From Dyadobacter subterraneus (GTDB lineage: Bacteria > Bacteroidota > Bacteroidia > Cytophagales > Spirosomataceae), in contig NZ_JACYGY010000001.1 of assembly GCF_015221875.1 (NCBI RefSeq), positions 1,922,001 through 1,986,000 on the forward strand: DNA of 64,000 bases. Reading direction: 5' to 3'. Of this stretch, positions 52,940 through 62,080 are shown piece by piece. The notes below the pieces were generated by a model. The model worked only from the letters and a program-made list of their open reading frames with translations, was not told the origin of the DNA and made no database searches. Every line of letters begins with the position of its first letter. Position 1 is the stretch's first letter. A program made the position numbers and the translations under genes.

Positions 52940-55506
52940 ATCAAAACCTTTGAATACGAATTTTTGTCATCGTTAATTTTTAAAATGTAATTTCCCGCCG
53001 TTAAGCCGGGGAAATTCTTCATCTCATAACTTGTTTCACCAGGGAAAAGATATTTTTGCCCTCTCTTAATTGCTCTTCCCTGAATATTGTAAAGCGTAAA
53101 ATGAACCAGTCCTTTGTTCTGGGTTTTTATCGAAAATCGCAGGTAATCTTGAAATGGGTTGGGCCAGATATTGATATCGGGGTTAGCCAATGCATTGAGA
53201 TTAAGTGCTACAATTCTCGAATAAATGATGTTATCCGAATTGTCGGGCATTTTTACTCTGTAATAAAATGCAGGCACGTTTTGTTCTGCAATTTCTTCAC
53301 TGAAAGTATATTTGTTGTTTCGCGATGACGGTCCGTTTTCGGGAATTTTTCCAATACTTTTAAAATCTTTCGCGTTGATACTTTTCTCAATATCAAAGGA
53401 AAAGCCTCCATCTTCATCCGTAGTTTCCCAAGCCAGAATGGCCTTGTTATTTTGCCTGTTTACATTTATGGAAACGAATTTGACCGGCAAAGGTGTTACA
53501 GGAACAAAATTTACCAGATAATCTTCTGTTTCTCCCAATGAAAGATTGTCACAGGAATTAAAGTTTTGATAGAAATAATTTGATCTGATACGAATTCTGG
53601 TGGTGAGAGAAATTTGATTATCCGGAATTTTAAAGGTTCCTGAAAAGCTGGCGCTTGGTGAAGTTTTTGTTTCCGCAATTAACTCATCGGCAGAAAGCTC
53701 GCCATCATTATTATAATCAATCCAGGCCTTAATGTGCTGAGCAAAGTTATAGCCAATCAACGAAAAATTAAATGCATAGCTTTGTCCGATGACAAGCTGA
53801 GGAACAGGAGCTGAGGAATTAAAAGTATAACCGCCCGTTGCGCAATCCGAGCCTACACTTAATGGAATATTATTAATTGAAATAGAGTTTAGTCCGACGC
53901 CTATGGCTTTGGAACACTGATCAACTGGCTGACAATAGGTTGGTTGATCATTATTCGTAGCGAAAGTTTGGATTTCCGTATACGCTGAACAGTTGCCTTT
54001 TACCCGCCAGTTGTAAGTAGTATTAGGGAGTAAATTGGAAAGCAGTATCGAATTTTTTGTAGTCTGAATTTCAGTCCAGTTTCCTGTTGAATTTTCTGTT
54101 TTATATTGAATGGTATGACTGGTATTCGATCCGCTGAAATTCCATTGCAAACGTGAACTCCGGGCGGCGATGTTATAAGCCAGCAAGTCGGAAGGCACAC
54201 TGTTTGAAACAGGTAAGGCTTCATTATTTGAAATTCTGCTGCGTATAAGATTTCCCGGCATCGGGCCAAAACCCAGTGCTAAATTGATACCAATGCTTGT
54301 GTTTTGACAATAGCTCATAATCGTGCCACCATTTACCGGAGTTGGTCCGGGAGCGCAATTTCCTTCAACCGGCGCGCAGTTGTCGATAGCCCCGCCCGGC
54401 CATGTGCAGGAGTGGGTGTGAGGCGAACCAAGATTATGGCCAAGTTCGTGGGTAAAGACTTTTACATCCCAGGAGTAAGCAGGGACAATTTTGTAGTTTC
54501 CGTAAATCATGTTCACACCATACGCTTTGTTACGGTCGTCCATGGCTTCCATATTGGCGTTTCCTCCACCCAAATTCCGGCAGGTTAAAAGATGCGCAAA
54601 CTGCCCGGGAAAATTATTGTTTTTGGCATTCCAATAACTCTGAAATACGTTTAAGGCGTCATCCAGATTGGTTTGACTTGACGCATAAGGATCAAGTGTG
54701 TCCCAAATGTATAATCCTGAAATACGAAAAGCAATATTCTCGGCGCTAAACAAAGTCGCTACCTGATTGAACAACCCAAGGACATAAGCTGTCACATTAG
54801 CTTTGCTCCCGAACTTATCGTAGACAGTTTTGTCTGTTTCTATGTAAACACCCAGGTATTTGCATTCGTTTACTTCTGTTTCTTCTGCTACACGCAGGTT
54901 TTTTCTTTCAGTAAAATCCTTTTCTATTGAACCGCATAAAAACTGAAAGTTGGTAGTAATATCATCTTCATAGTAGAGAATATAACTCGTTTCGCTCGAA
55001 GCCGGATCTTGGTTTTTTCCTAAAATCCTGGTACCGGTACTGTCAATGATCATCCCGGACAACTCATTGTTTACTAAGCTTAAAGAGGCCAATGAATGCT
55101 CGTCGCCTTTTATTTTTCCCCGATAAAACTTGCTTTGATCAAGAATAGCCTGGGTTTGATTTTTATCAGTTGTATTGGTAATGTTAAAATCAGAGGAAGT
55201 GATGATAATCGGCGCCAGTTCCAGTTCAATTGGCAAATCTTCAATACCAGGAATTTCAATTTCCAGACTTTGTTCCTTTTTTGCAGTAAGGTCCCGGAAT
55301 AGATTAACATTGAAACTTAGAGAAATCAAACGAGGATTTTGTTGGATTCCTTTCAGCTGAGTAGTTGAATTTTTTGTAAGAAAAGTCTTTGATGCCGAAA
55401 TATCACTTATCGGTTGCTCTCTTTCTTTTGATATTTTTACAGACTGCGCCAGTGCGAGATTCACAGTCAAACAAATCAGCATTATACTAGTAAAAGTTCT
55501 AATCAT
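52927..55506 (-). CDS. Secreted M12B-like zinc metalloprotease with GEVED and T9SS domains
   Basis: I start at the Met at 55506 (MIRTFTSIMLICLTVNLALAQ), giving a standard signal peptide; the Met at 55539 adds 11 polar residues. The 859-residue protein has a reprolysin-type catalytic domain with the zinc motif HELGHNLGSPH (first His about residue 353) and a following Met-turn (GGTIMSYCQ), a fibronectin-III domain, a GEVED domain (WIDYNNDGELSADELIAET) and a type A T9SS sorting domain (IWPNPFQDYLRF to KVLIKTP). It should be activated and released at the cell surface to degrade proteins. Confidence 0.93.
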   Translation of the reverse strand: MIRTFTSIMLICLTVNLALAQSVKISKEREQPISDISASKTFLTKNSTTQLKGIQQNPRLISLSFNVNLFRDLTAKKEQSLEIEIPGIEDLPIELELAPIIITSSDFNITNTTDKNQTQAILDQSKFYRGKIKGDEHSLASLSLVNNELSGMIIDSTGTRILGKNQDPASSETSYILYYEDDITTNFQFLCGSIEKDFTERKNLRVAEETEVNECKYLGVYIETDKTVYDKFGSKANVTAYVLGLFNQVATLFSAENIAFRISGLYIWDTLDPYASSQTNLDDALNVFQSYWNAKNNNFPGQFAHLLTCRNLGGGNANMEAMDDRNKAYGVNMIYGNYKIVPAYSWDVKVFTHELGHNLGSPHTHSCTWPGGAIDNCAPVEGNCAPGPTPVNGGTIMSYCQNTSIGINLALGFGPMPGNLIRSRISNNEALPVSNSVPSDLLAYNIAARSSRLQWNFSGSNTSHTIQYKTENSTGNWTEIQTTKNSILLSNLLPNTTYNWRVKGNCSAYTEIQTFATNNDQPTYCQPVDQCSKAIGVGLNSISINNIPLSVGSDCATGGYTFNSSAPVPQLVIGQSYAFNFSLIGYNFAQHIKAWIDYNNDGELSADELIAETKTSPSASFSGTFKIPDNQISLTTRIRIRSNYFYQNFNSCDNLSLGETEDYLVNFVPVTPLPVKFVSINVNRQNNKAILAWETTDEDGGFSFDIEKSINAKDFKSIGKIPENGPSSRNNKYTFSEEIAEQNVPAFYYRVKMPDNSDNIIYSRIVALNLNALANPDINIWPNPFQDYLRFSIKTQNKGLVHFTLYNIQGRAIKRGQKYLFPGETSYEMKNFPGLTAGNYILKINDDKNSYSKVLIKTP

Positions 55507-55641
55507 TCGTTCTTTGTGGTGGTAGGTGTATTCTTTCAAAACCGCTTTTTACAACGATGTCAAGAATTTGTATAACAAAGAGATAAAGTTAAAACTTTTG
55601 AGTACATACTGTTGAATTTAAGTCATTTACTTATATTATTA

Positions 55642-56090
55642 TTAAAAAATTAATAAACCAGTTCCTCCCAAAACGGCAGGAATAATCAATTTTGGGACCC
55701 AATTTTCTGCGCCATTGGAACGAAAATGCAATCCGGAAATCCTTTTTCATCGCTCGGATTCCTTTAATTAATTCTAGTATCATAACCGGACTTTCCGATT
55801 CGGTATCGTGACTTTCAATTCTGTCAAGCAGGTGCTGCGGTATACTTAATGCTGGAATTCTTTCAAAATATGCAATCTTTCTGTTACGCTAAAAGGGAAA
55901 ATCACACCAGTACTTTCTGCCAATTAATCGGTTTCTAAAAACAAATGTTTTTTCATCTTTTAAAGATTCCCCAATTGTGCAAACCGTTTTCTTTACCATT
56001 TTTCAGAATCCAGGGAGTACCAAAATCATCCGATATATTTAGCTGCTGGCCATTAGCTTTTGGCTTTTTGGTTTACGACATTTTGAACCT
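55642..56090 (-). pseudogene. Decayed gene with several frameshifts, product not identified
   Basis: The reverse strand contains successive protein-like segments in changing frames: NISDDFGTPWILKNGKENG near 56030, TGVIFPFSVTER near 55890, a longer clean one (RIPALSIPQHLLDRIES, SPVMILELIKGIR) at about 55752-55870, and NGAENWVPKLIIPAVLGG ending at a stop at 55642-55644. Together they suggest one former gene of at least 140 residues with three or more frameshifts. I do not recognise the family. The flanking 55540-55641 holds nothing visible. Confidence 0.45.
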
Positions 56091-56123
56091 TTAACAATAT
56101 ACGTAATGGGTCCTGCCGAGACT

Positions 56124-56534
56124 TTACAATCTTCGGTCTTCTTCTTTAATGGCCAGCTCGTTGATGCTTGCGAATCTTTTTTGCATTAATCCGTTTTCGT
56201 CAAATTCCCAGTTTTCATTTCCGTAGGCACGGAACCATTTTCCATCTTTGTCATGGTACTCATATTCAAACCGAACGGCGATACGGTTATCTGTAAATGC
56301 CCAAAGCTCTTTTTTTAATTTGTAGCTTAGTTCTTTTTGCCATTTTGTAGATAGAAATTTTACGACTTCTTCGCGGCCATTTATGAATTCAGAGCGGTTT
56401 CTCCACTCGGTATTTACAGTATAGGCGAGGGATACTCTTTCGGGATCCTGACTATTCCAGGCATCTTCTGCAAGCTGGACTTTTTGTGTTGCAGTTTCAA
56501 AATTAAACGGCGGTAAGGGAAGTTTCTGTATCAT
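56124..56534 (-). CDS. DUF1348 NTF2-like protein
   Basis: The 136-residue protein begins [33 protein letters not shown], the conserved start of the DUF1348 / nuclear transport factor 2-like family, and is entirely of that fold ([22 protein letters not shown]). These are small cone-shaped proteins with an internal ligand cavity and no proven reaction. Its start overlaps the end of the TetR gene by 32 bp, so the two are co-transcribed and the TetR ligand may be its substrate. Confidence 0.9.
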   Translation of the reverse strand: MIQKLPLPPFNFETATQKVQLAEDAWNSQDPERVSLAYTVNTEWRNRSEFINGREEVVKFLSTKWQKELSYKLKKELWAFTDNRIAVRFEYEYHDKDGKWFRAYGNENWEFDENGLMQKRFASINELAIKEEDRRL

Positions 56535-57081
56535 AGTGATGAGTGAAAAGTGATTGTATTATTGATTTTGCCGAATGAACCGGCCAGGCATTGGTAAATA
56601 ATTTGCTCTCTATGATAGCACTTTCAAAAAGGAAATAAATATGATCACTGTCAATATTCGTATCCTTTAAAGTATTTCTGAAAAAATCCTGAACTTCGTT
56701 TTTATGTTGTTGAATAACAGTAAGTAAAACGGTATTTTCCTTCGGAATTTCAGATAGCATATTTAAAAATGAACAACCTCTGTATTCCTCTTTTTCATTC
56801 ATTAAAGTAATGAAATCAAATGCTGCCAACACTTTTTCTTCTGCACTTTCCGATGTCGAGGTTGATTCTACAAGATTACTAAACCAGAAAATATGACGCT
56901 CATTCAGATAGGCTACGGCCATTTCTTCCTTGGAGCGGAAATGCTGATAAAGACTCGACTTTCCAACTCCCGATTCTTCAACAATTTGATTTACACCGGT
57001 GGCATTATAACCCTGATAATGAAACAAGTTTGACACTGTTTCCAAGATCCGTTCTCTGGGTTTTATCTCATTGTGTTTCAT
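56503..57081 (-). CDS. TetR/AcrR-family regulator
   Basis: I start at the Met at 57081 ([54 protein letters not shown]) because the 25 extra residues from 57156 lie ahead of the conserved HTH and are not family-like. The 192-residue protein has the usual helical ligand-binding half. It overlaps and precedes the NTF2-like gene, probably regulating this pair. No clear palindrome was found in front of it. Confidence 0.9.
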   Translation of the reverse strand: MKHNEIKPRERILETVSNLFHYQGYNATGVNQIVEESGVGKSSLYQHFRSKEEMAVAYLNERHIFWFSNLVESTSTSESAEEKVLAAFDFITLMNEKEEYRGCSFLNMLSEIPKENTVLLTVIQQHKNEVQDFFRNTLKDTNIDSDHIYFLFESAIIESKLFTNAWPVHSAKSIIQSLFTHHYDTETSLTAV

Positions 57082-57340
57082 AATCTTGATATTCGAAAAC
57101 AGAATAGTCCGTTTTTTTTGTTCGGACAAATATATGTATGCCCGATCCGGGTTCAACTGTAATAGTCAATGCATCTATGGTAGTAATCAGGGGAAAACAA
57201 GTGTTTTGTGATGCGTATAGGGCACAGAGTGTGAACAGTTTATGTTTATGAAAGCAACATTTGGTATGATCTGTTGTAGTCTTCCCGAAGCTGGGTAATT
57301 GATTTGGTGTTGACTGTTTGAACCCAAATATCAATCATTT

Positions 57341-57561
57341 GGAATCAGTGTTGAGGATAATGGTCTAGTTTTGACCAGCAGTATGAACACAATATATTTG
57401 AGCTTTTCCATAGATCGCGTACCAGAAATCAATATGAAGGAACCGGAATTGGCCTGGCGATTTGTAAGAAATTATTATCTAACCACGGCGGATTTATTTC
57501 AGCCCAAAGCGATCCGGGAGTTGGATATGTCTCCAATATATTCCTGCCTTATCAGTTGTAA
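57341..57561 (+). pseudogene. C-terminal relic of a sensor histidine kinase
   Basis: In the frame of 57373 the plus strand reads FDQQYEHNIFELFHRSRTR, then the ATP-lid and G2 box NQYEGTGIGLAICKKLLSNHGG, then the last strands of a HATPase domain, to a TAA at 57559-57561. Just upstream, in another frame (57341-57364), ISVEDNG supplies the G1 box, so a frameshift of about 8 bp of missing sequence separates them. No dimerisation domain remains upstream, so this is a 5'-deleted kinase. The rest of 57157-57340 shows nothing. Confidence 0.8.
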
Positions 57562-57578
57562 ATATCTTGTCACTTGAC

Positions 57579-58331
57579 TTAATTCAGATTTAGACCAACA
57601 GCCAAACCTAAATATGGCTTGCCCTGATAGATCCAGAAATCTTTATTTTTATCCAGCAAATGGTCAATCGCACCGATAAGACCAAAGGTGAATTTGTTTA
57701 CGCCCATTACCACAGCAACTCCTTTCGACCAGATCAGGCCGTCATATTCAATTGAAATCTGATTGTTTGTAACCCATGGATTCATGGCAGTAGCGCCAAA
57801 CCCTGTGATAAAACCTCCCGAGATTCCAAAATGAGCAATTTTTTGACTGATCTTCCCTACAGGATTTGTTTTGTATGACAACCGGTAAGTGTCATTGCGA
57901 TATCCCAGGTAAAGAATTCCATTGACATTGTTACTGAACTGTTTAGGAAATGACTGAGTCGATGGGCGAAACTTTATAGGAATTGTCATGAAATCGATGT
58001 CAAAACTGTTTTGCCAGTATTTATGACTTCCCGCTTCCTTTCCGGTATTTTTTAAAGTGTATGATTTCAGTGGTTTTACTGTCGTAGGAGGTAACCGGTG
58101 CCAGCCCTTTTTTAGCGAATAAACCGCAATGGAATCATTTGTATTTTCGATATAAACATGCTGTTTTTGATTATTTATTTTGGTTAAATATACACCGTCG
58201 TCAAATTTGAATTTCGGTGAATCTTTCAAGCCGGCACATCCACTAAGTAAAGTCACAAAAAAAAGTATAAAAAGAAAAAGAGCTGATGAAGTTTTAGTGC
58301 CGGTGTGATAATCTTGTAATGTTGAATTCAT
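57579..58331 (-). CDS. Lipoprotein of unknown function
   Basis: The 250-residue product has an N-terminal hydrophobic segment with a lipobox (FFVTLLSGCAG, Cys about residue 32), with a rather long polar lead before it. The mature protein has a Thr/Lys-rich beta-type middle (VYLTKINNQKQHVYIENTNDS) and a Gly-rich C-terminus (GISGGFITGFGATAMNPWV, GKPYLGLAVGLNLN) that could be membrane-associated strands. I do not recognise a family. It converges with the kinase relic. Confidence 0.72.
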   Translation of the reverse strand: MNSTLQDYHTGTKTSSALFLFILFFVTLLSGCAGLKDSPKFKFDDGVYLTKINNQKQHVYIENTNDSIAVYSLKKGWHRLPPTTVKPLKSYTLKNTGKEAGSHKYWQNSFDIDFMTIPIKFRPSTQSFPKQFSNNVNGILYLGYRNDTYRLSYKTNPVGKISQKIAHFGISGGFITGFGATAMNPWVTNNQISIEYDGLIWSKGVAVVMGVNKFTFGLIGAIDHLLDKNKDFWIYQGKPYLGLAVGLNLN

Positions 58332-58478
58332 AAATGGCTGTAAGCTATGGTTAAATTAAATAGTTGTTAAAAGAGGTCTGATTTTAGCGTTTTCCAGGAA
58401 AAACAAAATACCGGGCACAAAATTTGATATCAGTATTCTATAAAAAATTTTACAACCATCCACTAAATAATTATACCT

Positions 58479-58958
58479 ATGCCGAATAAAGCAAGCGCTG
58501 CGTTTGAAAAAATCGCAACAAAAATTACAAACTGGACAGGGAGTTCGCCAGCATTCATTACTGCATTTTTAATTATTCTTGTCTGGGGAGTAATGGGGCC
58601 GGTTTTTAAATATTCGGATACGTGGCAGCTGGTGATCAATACCTCGACCACAATTATTACTTTTTTGATGGTGTTTATTATTCAGAAATCCCAGAATAAA
58701 GATTCTAAAGCCGTTCATCTTAAACTGAATGAATTGATTGCGGCAAGCAGACACGCCAGTAACCGGATGGTTGATATTGAAGATTTGACAGAAGATGAGC
58801 TGAATGTATTGCACAAGTTTTACCAAAAATTGTCGGATATTTCAGAAGACGATCAGGACATTCATCATTCTCATTCCATTGATGCGGCTGAGGATTTACA
58901 AAAGGAAAAGAACAGTTATAAAAGAGTAAAAAAATCAGATAATGTAGAGGAGAATTGA
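58479..58958 (+). CDS. Low-affinity iron permease-family protein
   Basis: The 159-residue protein has two hydrophobic helices near the N-terminus (AFITAFLIILVWGVMGPVF and WQLVINTSTTIITFLMVFIIQ) followed by QNKDSKAVHLKLNELI and an acidic, probably cytoplasmic tail. This matches the short bacterial proteins grouped with fungal Fet4. Iron transport by these short forms is not established; a role as a small membrane accessory is equally possible. Confidence 0.85.
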   Translation: MPNKASAAFEKIATKITNWTGSSPAFITAFLIILVWGVMGPVFKYSDTWQLVINTSTTIITFLMVFIIQKSQNKDSKAVHLKLNELIAASRHASNRMVDIEDLTEDELNVLHKFYQKLSDISEDDQDIHHSHSIDAAEDLQKEKNSYKRVKKSDNVEEN

Positions 58959-58960
58959 TA

Positions 58961-58998
58961 AAAAATGACCCGGAACTTCTTGTTCCGGGTCATTTTTT
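58961..58998. terminator. Bidirectional intrinsic terminator
   Basis: A perfect stem AAAATGACCCGGAAC/GTTCCGGGTCATTTT (15 bp, 5-nt loop) with T and A flanks lies between the converging permease-like and DUF4097 genes, 3 bp after the stop codon at 58958. Confidence 0.9.
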
Positions 58999-59024
58999 GA
59001 TATGCTGGCAGGTGGTTGATGTTT

Positions 59025-59720
59025 TTATTTCGATTGTCTCAGATAGACATTATTACTAATCGATTCAAGTTTAATTTCCGGGCCGCCGCCGTTCATTGTT
59101 CCTTCCAACAAATATCCTACAATTGGATTTTTCTGTTTTTTGTCTTTATAATCAATCGTGAAATCCGTATAAACTTCTCCGGTAATTGTTTTCATACCAA
59201 GGTTGGCACCTTTTGATTTTGGCCAGCTCATATCTACAAATCCACTGATTGTTTTTGCATTAACAGCGGCTGTTGCGCCTTCAATGTCAATATTTCCGTT
59301 GATCGTTTCCAACACAAGTTTTGCCTGTCGCGGAAGAAAAACCTGGTAATTGATTTCGCTGCATACATAATACCGCTTTCCGTCTTTTTCGGAATTGTAG
59401 GTGAATTTCTTCTCCGGACAATCCGCTGCCTCTCCTTTTGAAAGAATTTCCTGATCCAGATCTGTCTTAAGTGATAATTGCTGAGCAGTTGAAGCAGTGG
59501 TGACCGTTAGGGCATCGTTCAATTTTCCACCATTGATCATTGCCGAAATATGCACAGAAACTTCCGCCTTATCCCAATACCGTACTTTGATACTATCTCC
59601 AAACCGCAAATTAAGATTTACAGTTTGAGCGGAGTTGAAAGGTAATTTTTTATCAATAATCTTTTGTGAAAGTGCCTGACCAGATATTAAAACCAGGAGC
59701 AGATAAATATAATTTTTCAT
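59025..59720 (-). CDS. DUF4097-like beta-strand repeat protein (second copy)
   Basis: I start at the Met at 59720 (MKNYIYLLLVLISGQALSQ), giving a standard signal peptide. The 231-residue exported protein ends in parallel-beta repeats (LVLETINGNIDIEGATAAVNAKTISGFVDMSW, LGMKTITGEVYTDF, GPEIKLESISNNVYLRQ) of the DUF4097 adhesin-like family. It closely resembles the neighbouring gene product at 59746-60528, with which it shares the GEVYTDF/GEIYTDF and SNNxYxR endings, so the two arose by duplication. It lies at the end of the ECF sigma locus. Confidence 0.85.
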   Translation of the reverse strand: MKNYIYLLLVLISGQALSQKIIDKKLPFNSAQTVNLNLRFGDSIKVRYWDKAEVSVHISAMINGGKLNDALTVTTASTAQQLSLKTDLDQEILSKGEAADCPEKKFTYNSEKDGKRYYVCSEINYQVFLPRQAKLVLETINGNIDIEGATAAVNAKTISGFVDMSWPKSKGANLGMKTITGEVYTDFTIDYKDKKQKNPIVGYLLEGTMNGGGPEIKLESISNNVYLRQSK

Positions 59721-59745
59721 AGCTAATAAGATCAAGGGTTTGTAT

Positions 59746-60528
59746 TTATTTCTGTTTCCGGATGTAAATATTATTGCTGATCGTGTTCAGCTGAATTTCC
59801 ACGCCACCGCCATTGGTTGCACCTTTTACCGTGTTTCCCATACTGATTTTAGACATTCCATTTTTCTCGTTTTTCAGACCAAGGTCAAAGTCAGTGTATA
59901 TTTCACCATTAATGGTTTGCAGGCTAAGCGAAGATTTTACGGAAGCCGGAAGCGAAACATCGATTGAGCCACTGACTGTGGAAATTGCTGACGGTTTGGT
60001 CTGGTTCAGGTTTTCGTAAACTACCTTTATTGAGCCACTTGTACTGTTGGCTACAATGGGCCCGGTCACCCGCAGCAAGTCAATATCCGCACTAAGTGTA
60101 CTTACTTCCAAATCACCGTCCATATTGCTGATTGAAAGACTTGAACCTCCCTGCCAATTAGTTTCCTGAAATTTCACATTAACTTTTTTTGGAATACGAA
60201 TAGTATACTTAATGGATTTTCTGACTGCCTTTTCAATTTTGGTGGCACCGTCTTCTTTCGTTACGGACAAGCCAATTCCTGTGTTGTCTTCCACTCCAAA
60301 GTAAACTGGTTTTAAACCTTTCGCCCGCTCGGGAAGCGGATCGATCTTGGAAGAAGCGACAATAGAAATCTCGTCTGAGTTGGTGCCTTCTATGGTGATT
60401 TCGCTTGCATTCATTTCAATAAGTACTTTTTGGTCTTTTGAATTGGCAAGTTTGGTTTTGAATTCCTGTGCATGAACGTGTGTTGCGAGCCAAAGAATTA
60501 CAGCAATTAACAAGGTGATTTTTTTCAT
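59746..60528 (-). CDS. DUF4097-like beta-strand repeat protein (first copy)
   Basis: The 260-residue product has a signal peptide (LIAVILWLATHVHAQ) and the same repeated strand pattern as its downstream neighbour (DGDLEVSTLSADIDLLRVTGPIVANSTSGSIKVVYE, LQTINGEIYTDF, VEIQLNTISNNIYIRKQ). DUF4097 proteins fold as right-handed beta-solenoids in the periplasm or on the surface; no activity is known. It follows the HEAT-repeat anti-sigma-like gene by 105 bp and is probably driven from the same locus. Confidence 0.87.
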   Translation of the reverse strand: MKKITLLIAVILWLATHVHAQEFKTKLANSKDQKVLIEMNASEITIEGTNSDEISIVASSKIDPLPERAKGLKPVYFGVEDNTGIGLSVTKEDGATKIEKAVRKSIKYTIRIPKKVNVKFQETNWQGGSSLSISNMDGDLEVSTLSADIDLLRVTGPIVANSTSGSIKVVYENLNQTKPSAISTVSGSIDVSLPASVKSSLSLQTINGEIYTDFDLGLKNEKNGMSKISMGNTVKGATNGGGVEIQLNTISNNIYIRKQK

Positions 60529-60633
60529 GGATTTGATTACTAAATTGTGATTTGATACGGGTTAATTATTTCAAAAGGGCATAGAAATCCTGCTCTTCAA
60601 AAGAGAGATTTTAAATGTCTTGATAATTTATTT

Positions 60634-61437
60634 TCAGGAAGCGGGATTTTCTTTTTGGTTCAGAAAGCTGAGTCCTTCTTCTGCTTTGGCACGAACGACG
60701 TCCAGTACTTCCTGATTTTTGGCGATACGTTCAATTTGTTCGACAGCACGTTTTTCCTTCATTCTCACTAACGCTTCAATTAGTCTTATTTGAAGATTTG
60801 GATCCGTTTGAATTGAAAGCGACTGGATCAAAGCCTGACGTACGCCGGGTTCACTTTCAAATCTTAACAATGCCTGAAAAGCAGCGAGGCGGACATTTAC
60901 GTTGACATCAAAATTCAAGACATTGACCAGTAACTCCGTTATTTCAGCATCCGCACCTGATACATCGTAGCTTTGAGAAACTGCCTGAATCCGGTCACTG
61001 GCCGAGGTATTTTCAGATTTATCAAAAGCCAGTACCTTTCTCATTTTCATTACCGGCTGATTGGTGTCAGTATTGGAAATATAATTATTTTCAGAATCCA
61101 GATTTTTGTTAATCCTGTAATTGTAAATATATCCAGAGGCAAATCCCATAATTAACAAACCAAGTCCGGCTGCGATGCGTAACGACCAGCTTGTCAGATT
61201 TCTGATTTTTCCTGATTTTTCATTCACAGAATTCAATTCGGCGGGTATCAAAAATTCAGAAGAAGGTTGCTGTTTCCCGGCTTCTGCAAAGTAACGGAAT
61301 TGTGCTGCGTGGCTTTGCAAATGCTCAGGAATATCACTTGCCAGAAAAAACGACCGAAGATATTTTTCTTCTTCAATTGTCGTTTCTCCATTATAATATT
61401 TGTCTAATAAATCTTCAATATCCTGGTTCATAGTCAT
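60634..61437 (-). CDS. Transmembrane HEAT-repeat protein, probable anti-sigma factor
   Basis: The 267-residue protein has an N-terminal cytoplasmic part (MTMNQDIEDLLDKYYNGETTIEEEKYLRSFF) like anti-sigma domains of Bacteroidota, a single membrane helix at about 85-105 (LRIAAGLGLLIMGFASGYIY), and a C-terminal periplasmic HEAT-repeat region (VNVRLAAFQALLRF, PNLQIRLIEALVRM, LDVVRAKAEEGLSFL). Its start overlaps the end of the sigma factor gene by 23 bp. It should hold the sigma factor at the membrane and release it on a periplasmic signal; the HEAT region would be the sensor. Confidence 0.85.
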   Translation of the reverse strand: MTMNQDIEDLLDKYYNGETTIEEEKYLRSFFLASDIPEHLQSHAAQFRYFAEAGKQQPSSEFLIPAELNSVNEKSGKIRNLTSWSLRIAAGLGLLIMGFASGYIYNYRINKNLDSENNYISNTDTNQPVMKMRKVLAFDKSENTSASDRIQAVSQSYDVSGADAEITELLVNVLNFDVNVNVRLAAFQALLRFESEPGVRQALIQSLSIQTDPNLQIRLIEALVRMKEKRAVEQIERIAKNQEVLDVVRAKAEEGLSFLNQKENPAS

Positions 61438-61933
61438 TGTCTTTTAAATAATTCTCCCTCAACCTCTGGCGCGCTCTGGACAAAATCACTCTGATATTAG
61501 CCGCGCTTAATCCCGTTACTTTTTCAATTTCTTCAAAGGAATATTCCTCCACATCACGTAAATGAAGAACAAGTTTTTGCTGCTCTGGAAGTTGTTCAAT
61601 CAGTTTTCCAATGAGAGATGCATTGTCTGCATTTTCAACCTGTTTGTATGGAGAAACCTGATTTGCTTTTACCTCTGTCATATCAAAATCATAAGCCATC
61701 TTTTTTCTGCTGTGTGATTTGATGCGGTCAAGACATTCATTTCTTGTCATTTGCACCGCCAAAGCTTCAACGCTTTGATAAGTTTCCAGTTTCTGTCTGT
61801 TTGTCCAAAGCTTTAAAAGTACATTCTGCGTAGCATCTTCCGCCTCCTCGCGATTGCGAAGAAACATTTGCGCCAGCCGGAAAAGGCGGCCCTGCACGGG
61901 AATGATATGTTGCTTAAAAGCTTGTAAATCCAT
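61415..61933 (-). CDS. ECF-type RNA polymerase sigma factor
   Basis: The 172-residue sigma-70 protein has region 2 (RLFRLAQMFLRNREEAEDATQNVLLKLWTNRQ) and region 4 (LPEQQKLVLHLRDVEEYSFEEIEKVTGLSAANIRVILSRARQRLREN). It lacks regions 1.1 and 3, as in ECF factors. It heads a locus with the HEAT-repeat anti-sigma and two DUF4097 genes, which are the likely regulon members. Confidence 0.94.
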   Translation of the reverse strand: MDLQAFKQHIIPVQGRLFRLAQMFLRNREEAEDATQNVLLKLWTNRQKLETYQSVEALAVQMTRNECLDRIKSHSRKKMAYDFDMTEVKANQVSPYKQVENADNASLIGKLIEQLPEQQKLVLHLRDVEEYSFEEIEKVTGLSAANIRVILSRARQRLRENYLKDNDYEPGY

Positions 61934-62080
61934 TTCAATGACAAAGACGACTGAACCGGAAAACTGTTACAGCCAGAAGGTATTTTTTTATTTTTAATAT
62001 TGAAGTTATATCAAAAAAAATCCATAACAATCTGTTTAATAGATTATTATGTATTTTAAATTGTGAAAAAAAATTTCAAA

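Noticed and set aside
57068..57334. Reverse ORF of 88 codons upstream of the TetR gene
   Set aside because: It overlaps the TetR start region in another frame, has a Cys/Thr-rich non-protein-like composition and no family match.
57371..57577. Plus-strand ORF of 68 codons containing INMKEPELAWRFVRNYYLTT
   Set aside because: It is a shadow frame of the histidine-kinase relic; the adjacent frame gives clear HATPase motifs, whereas this one matches nothing known to me.
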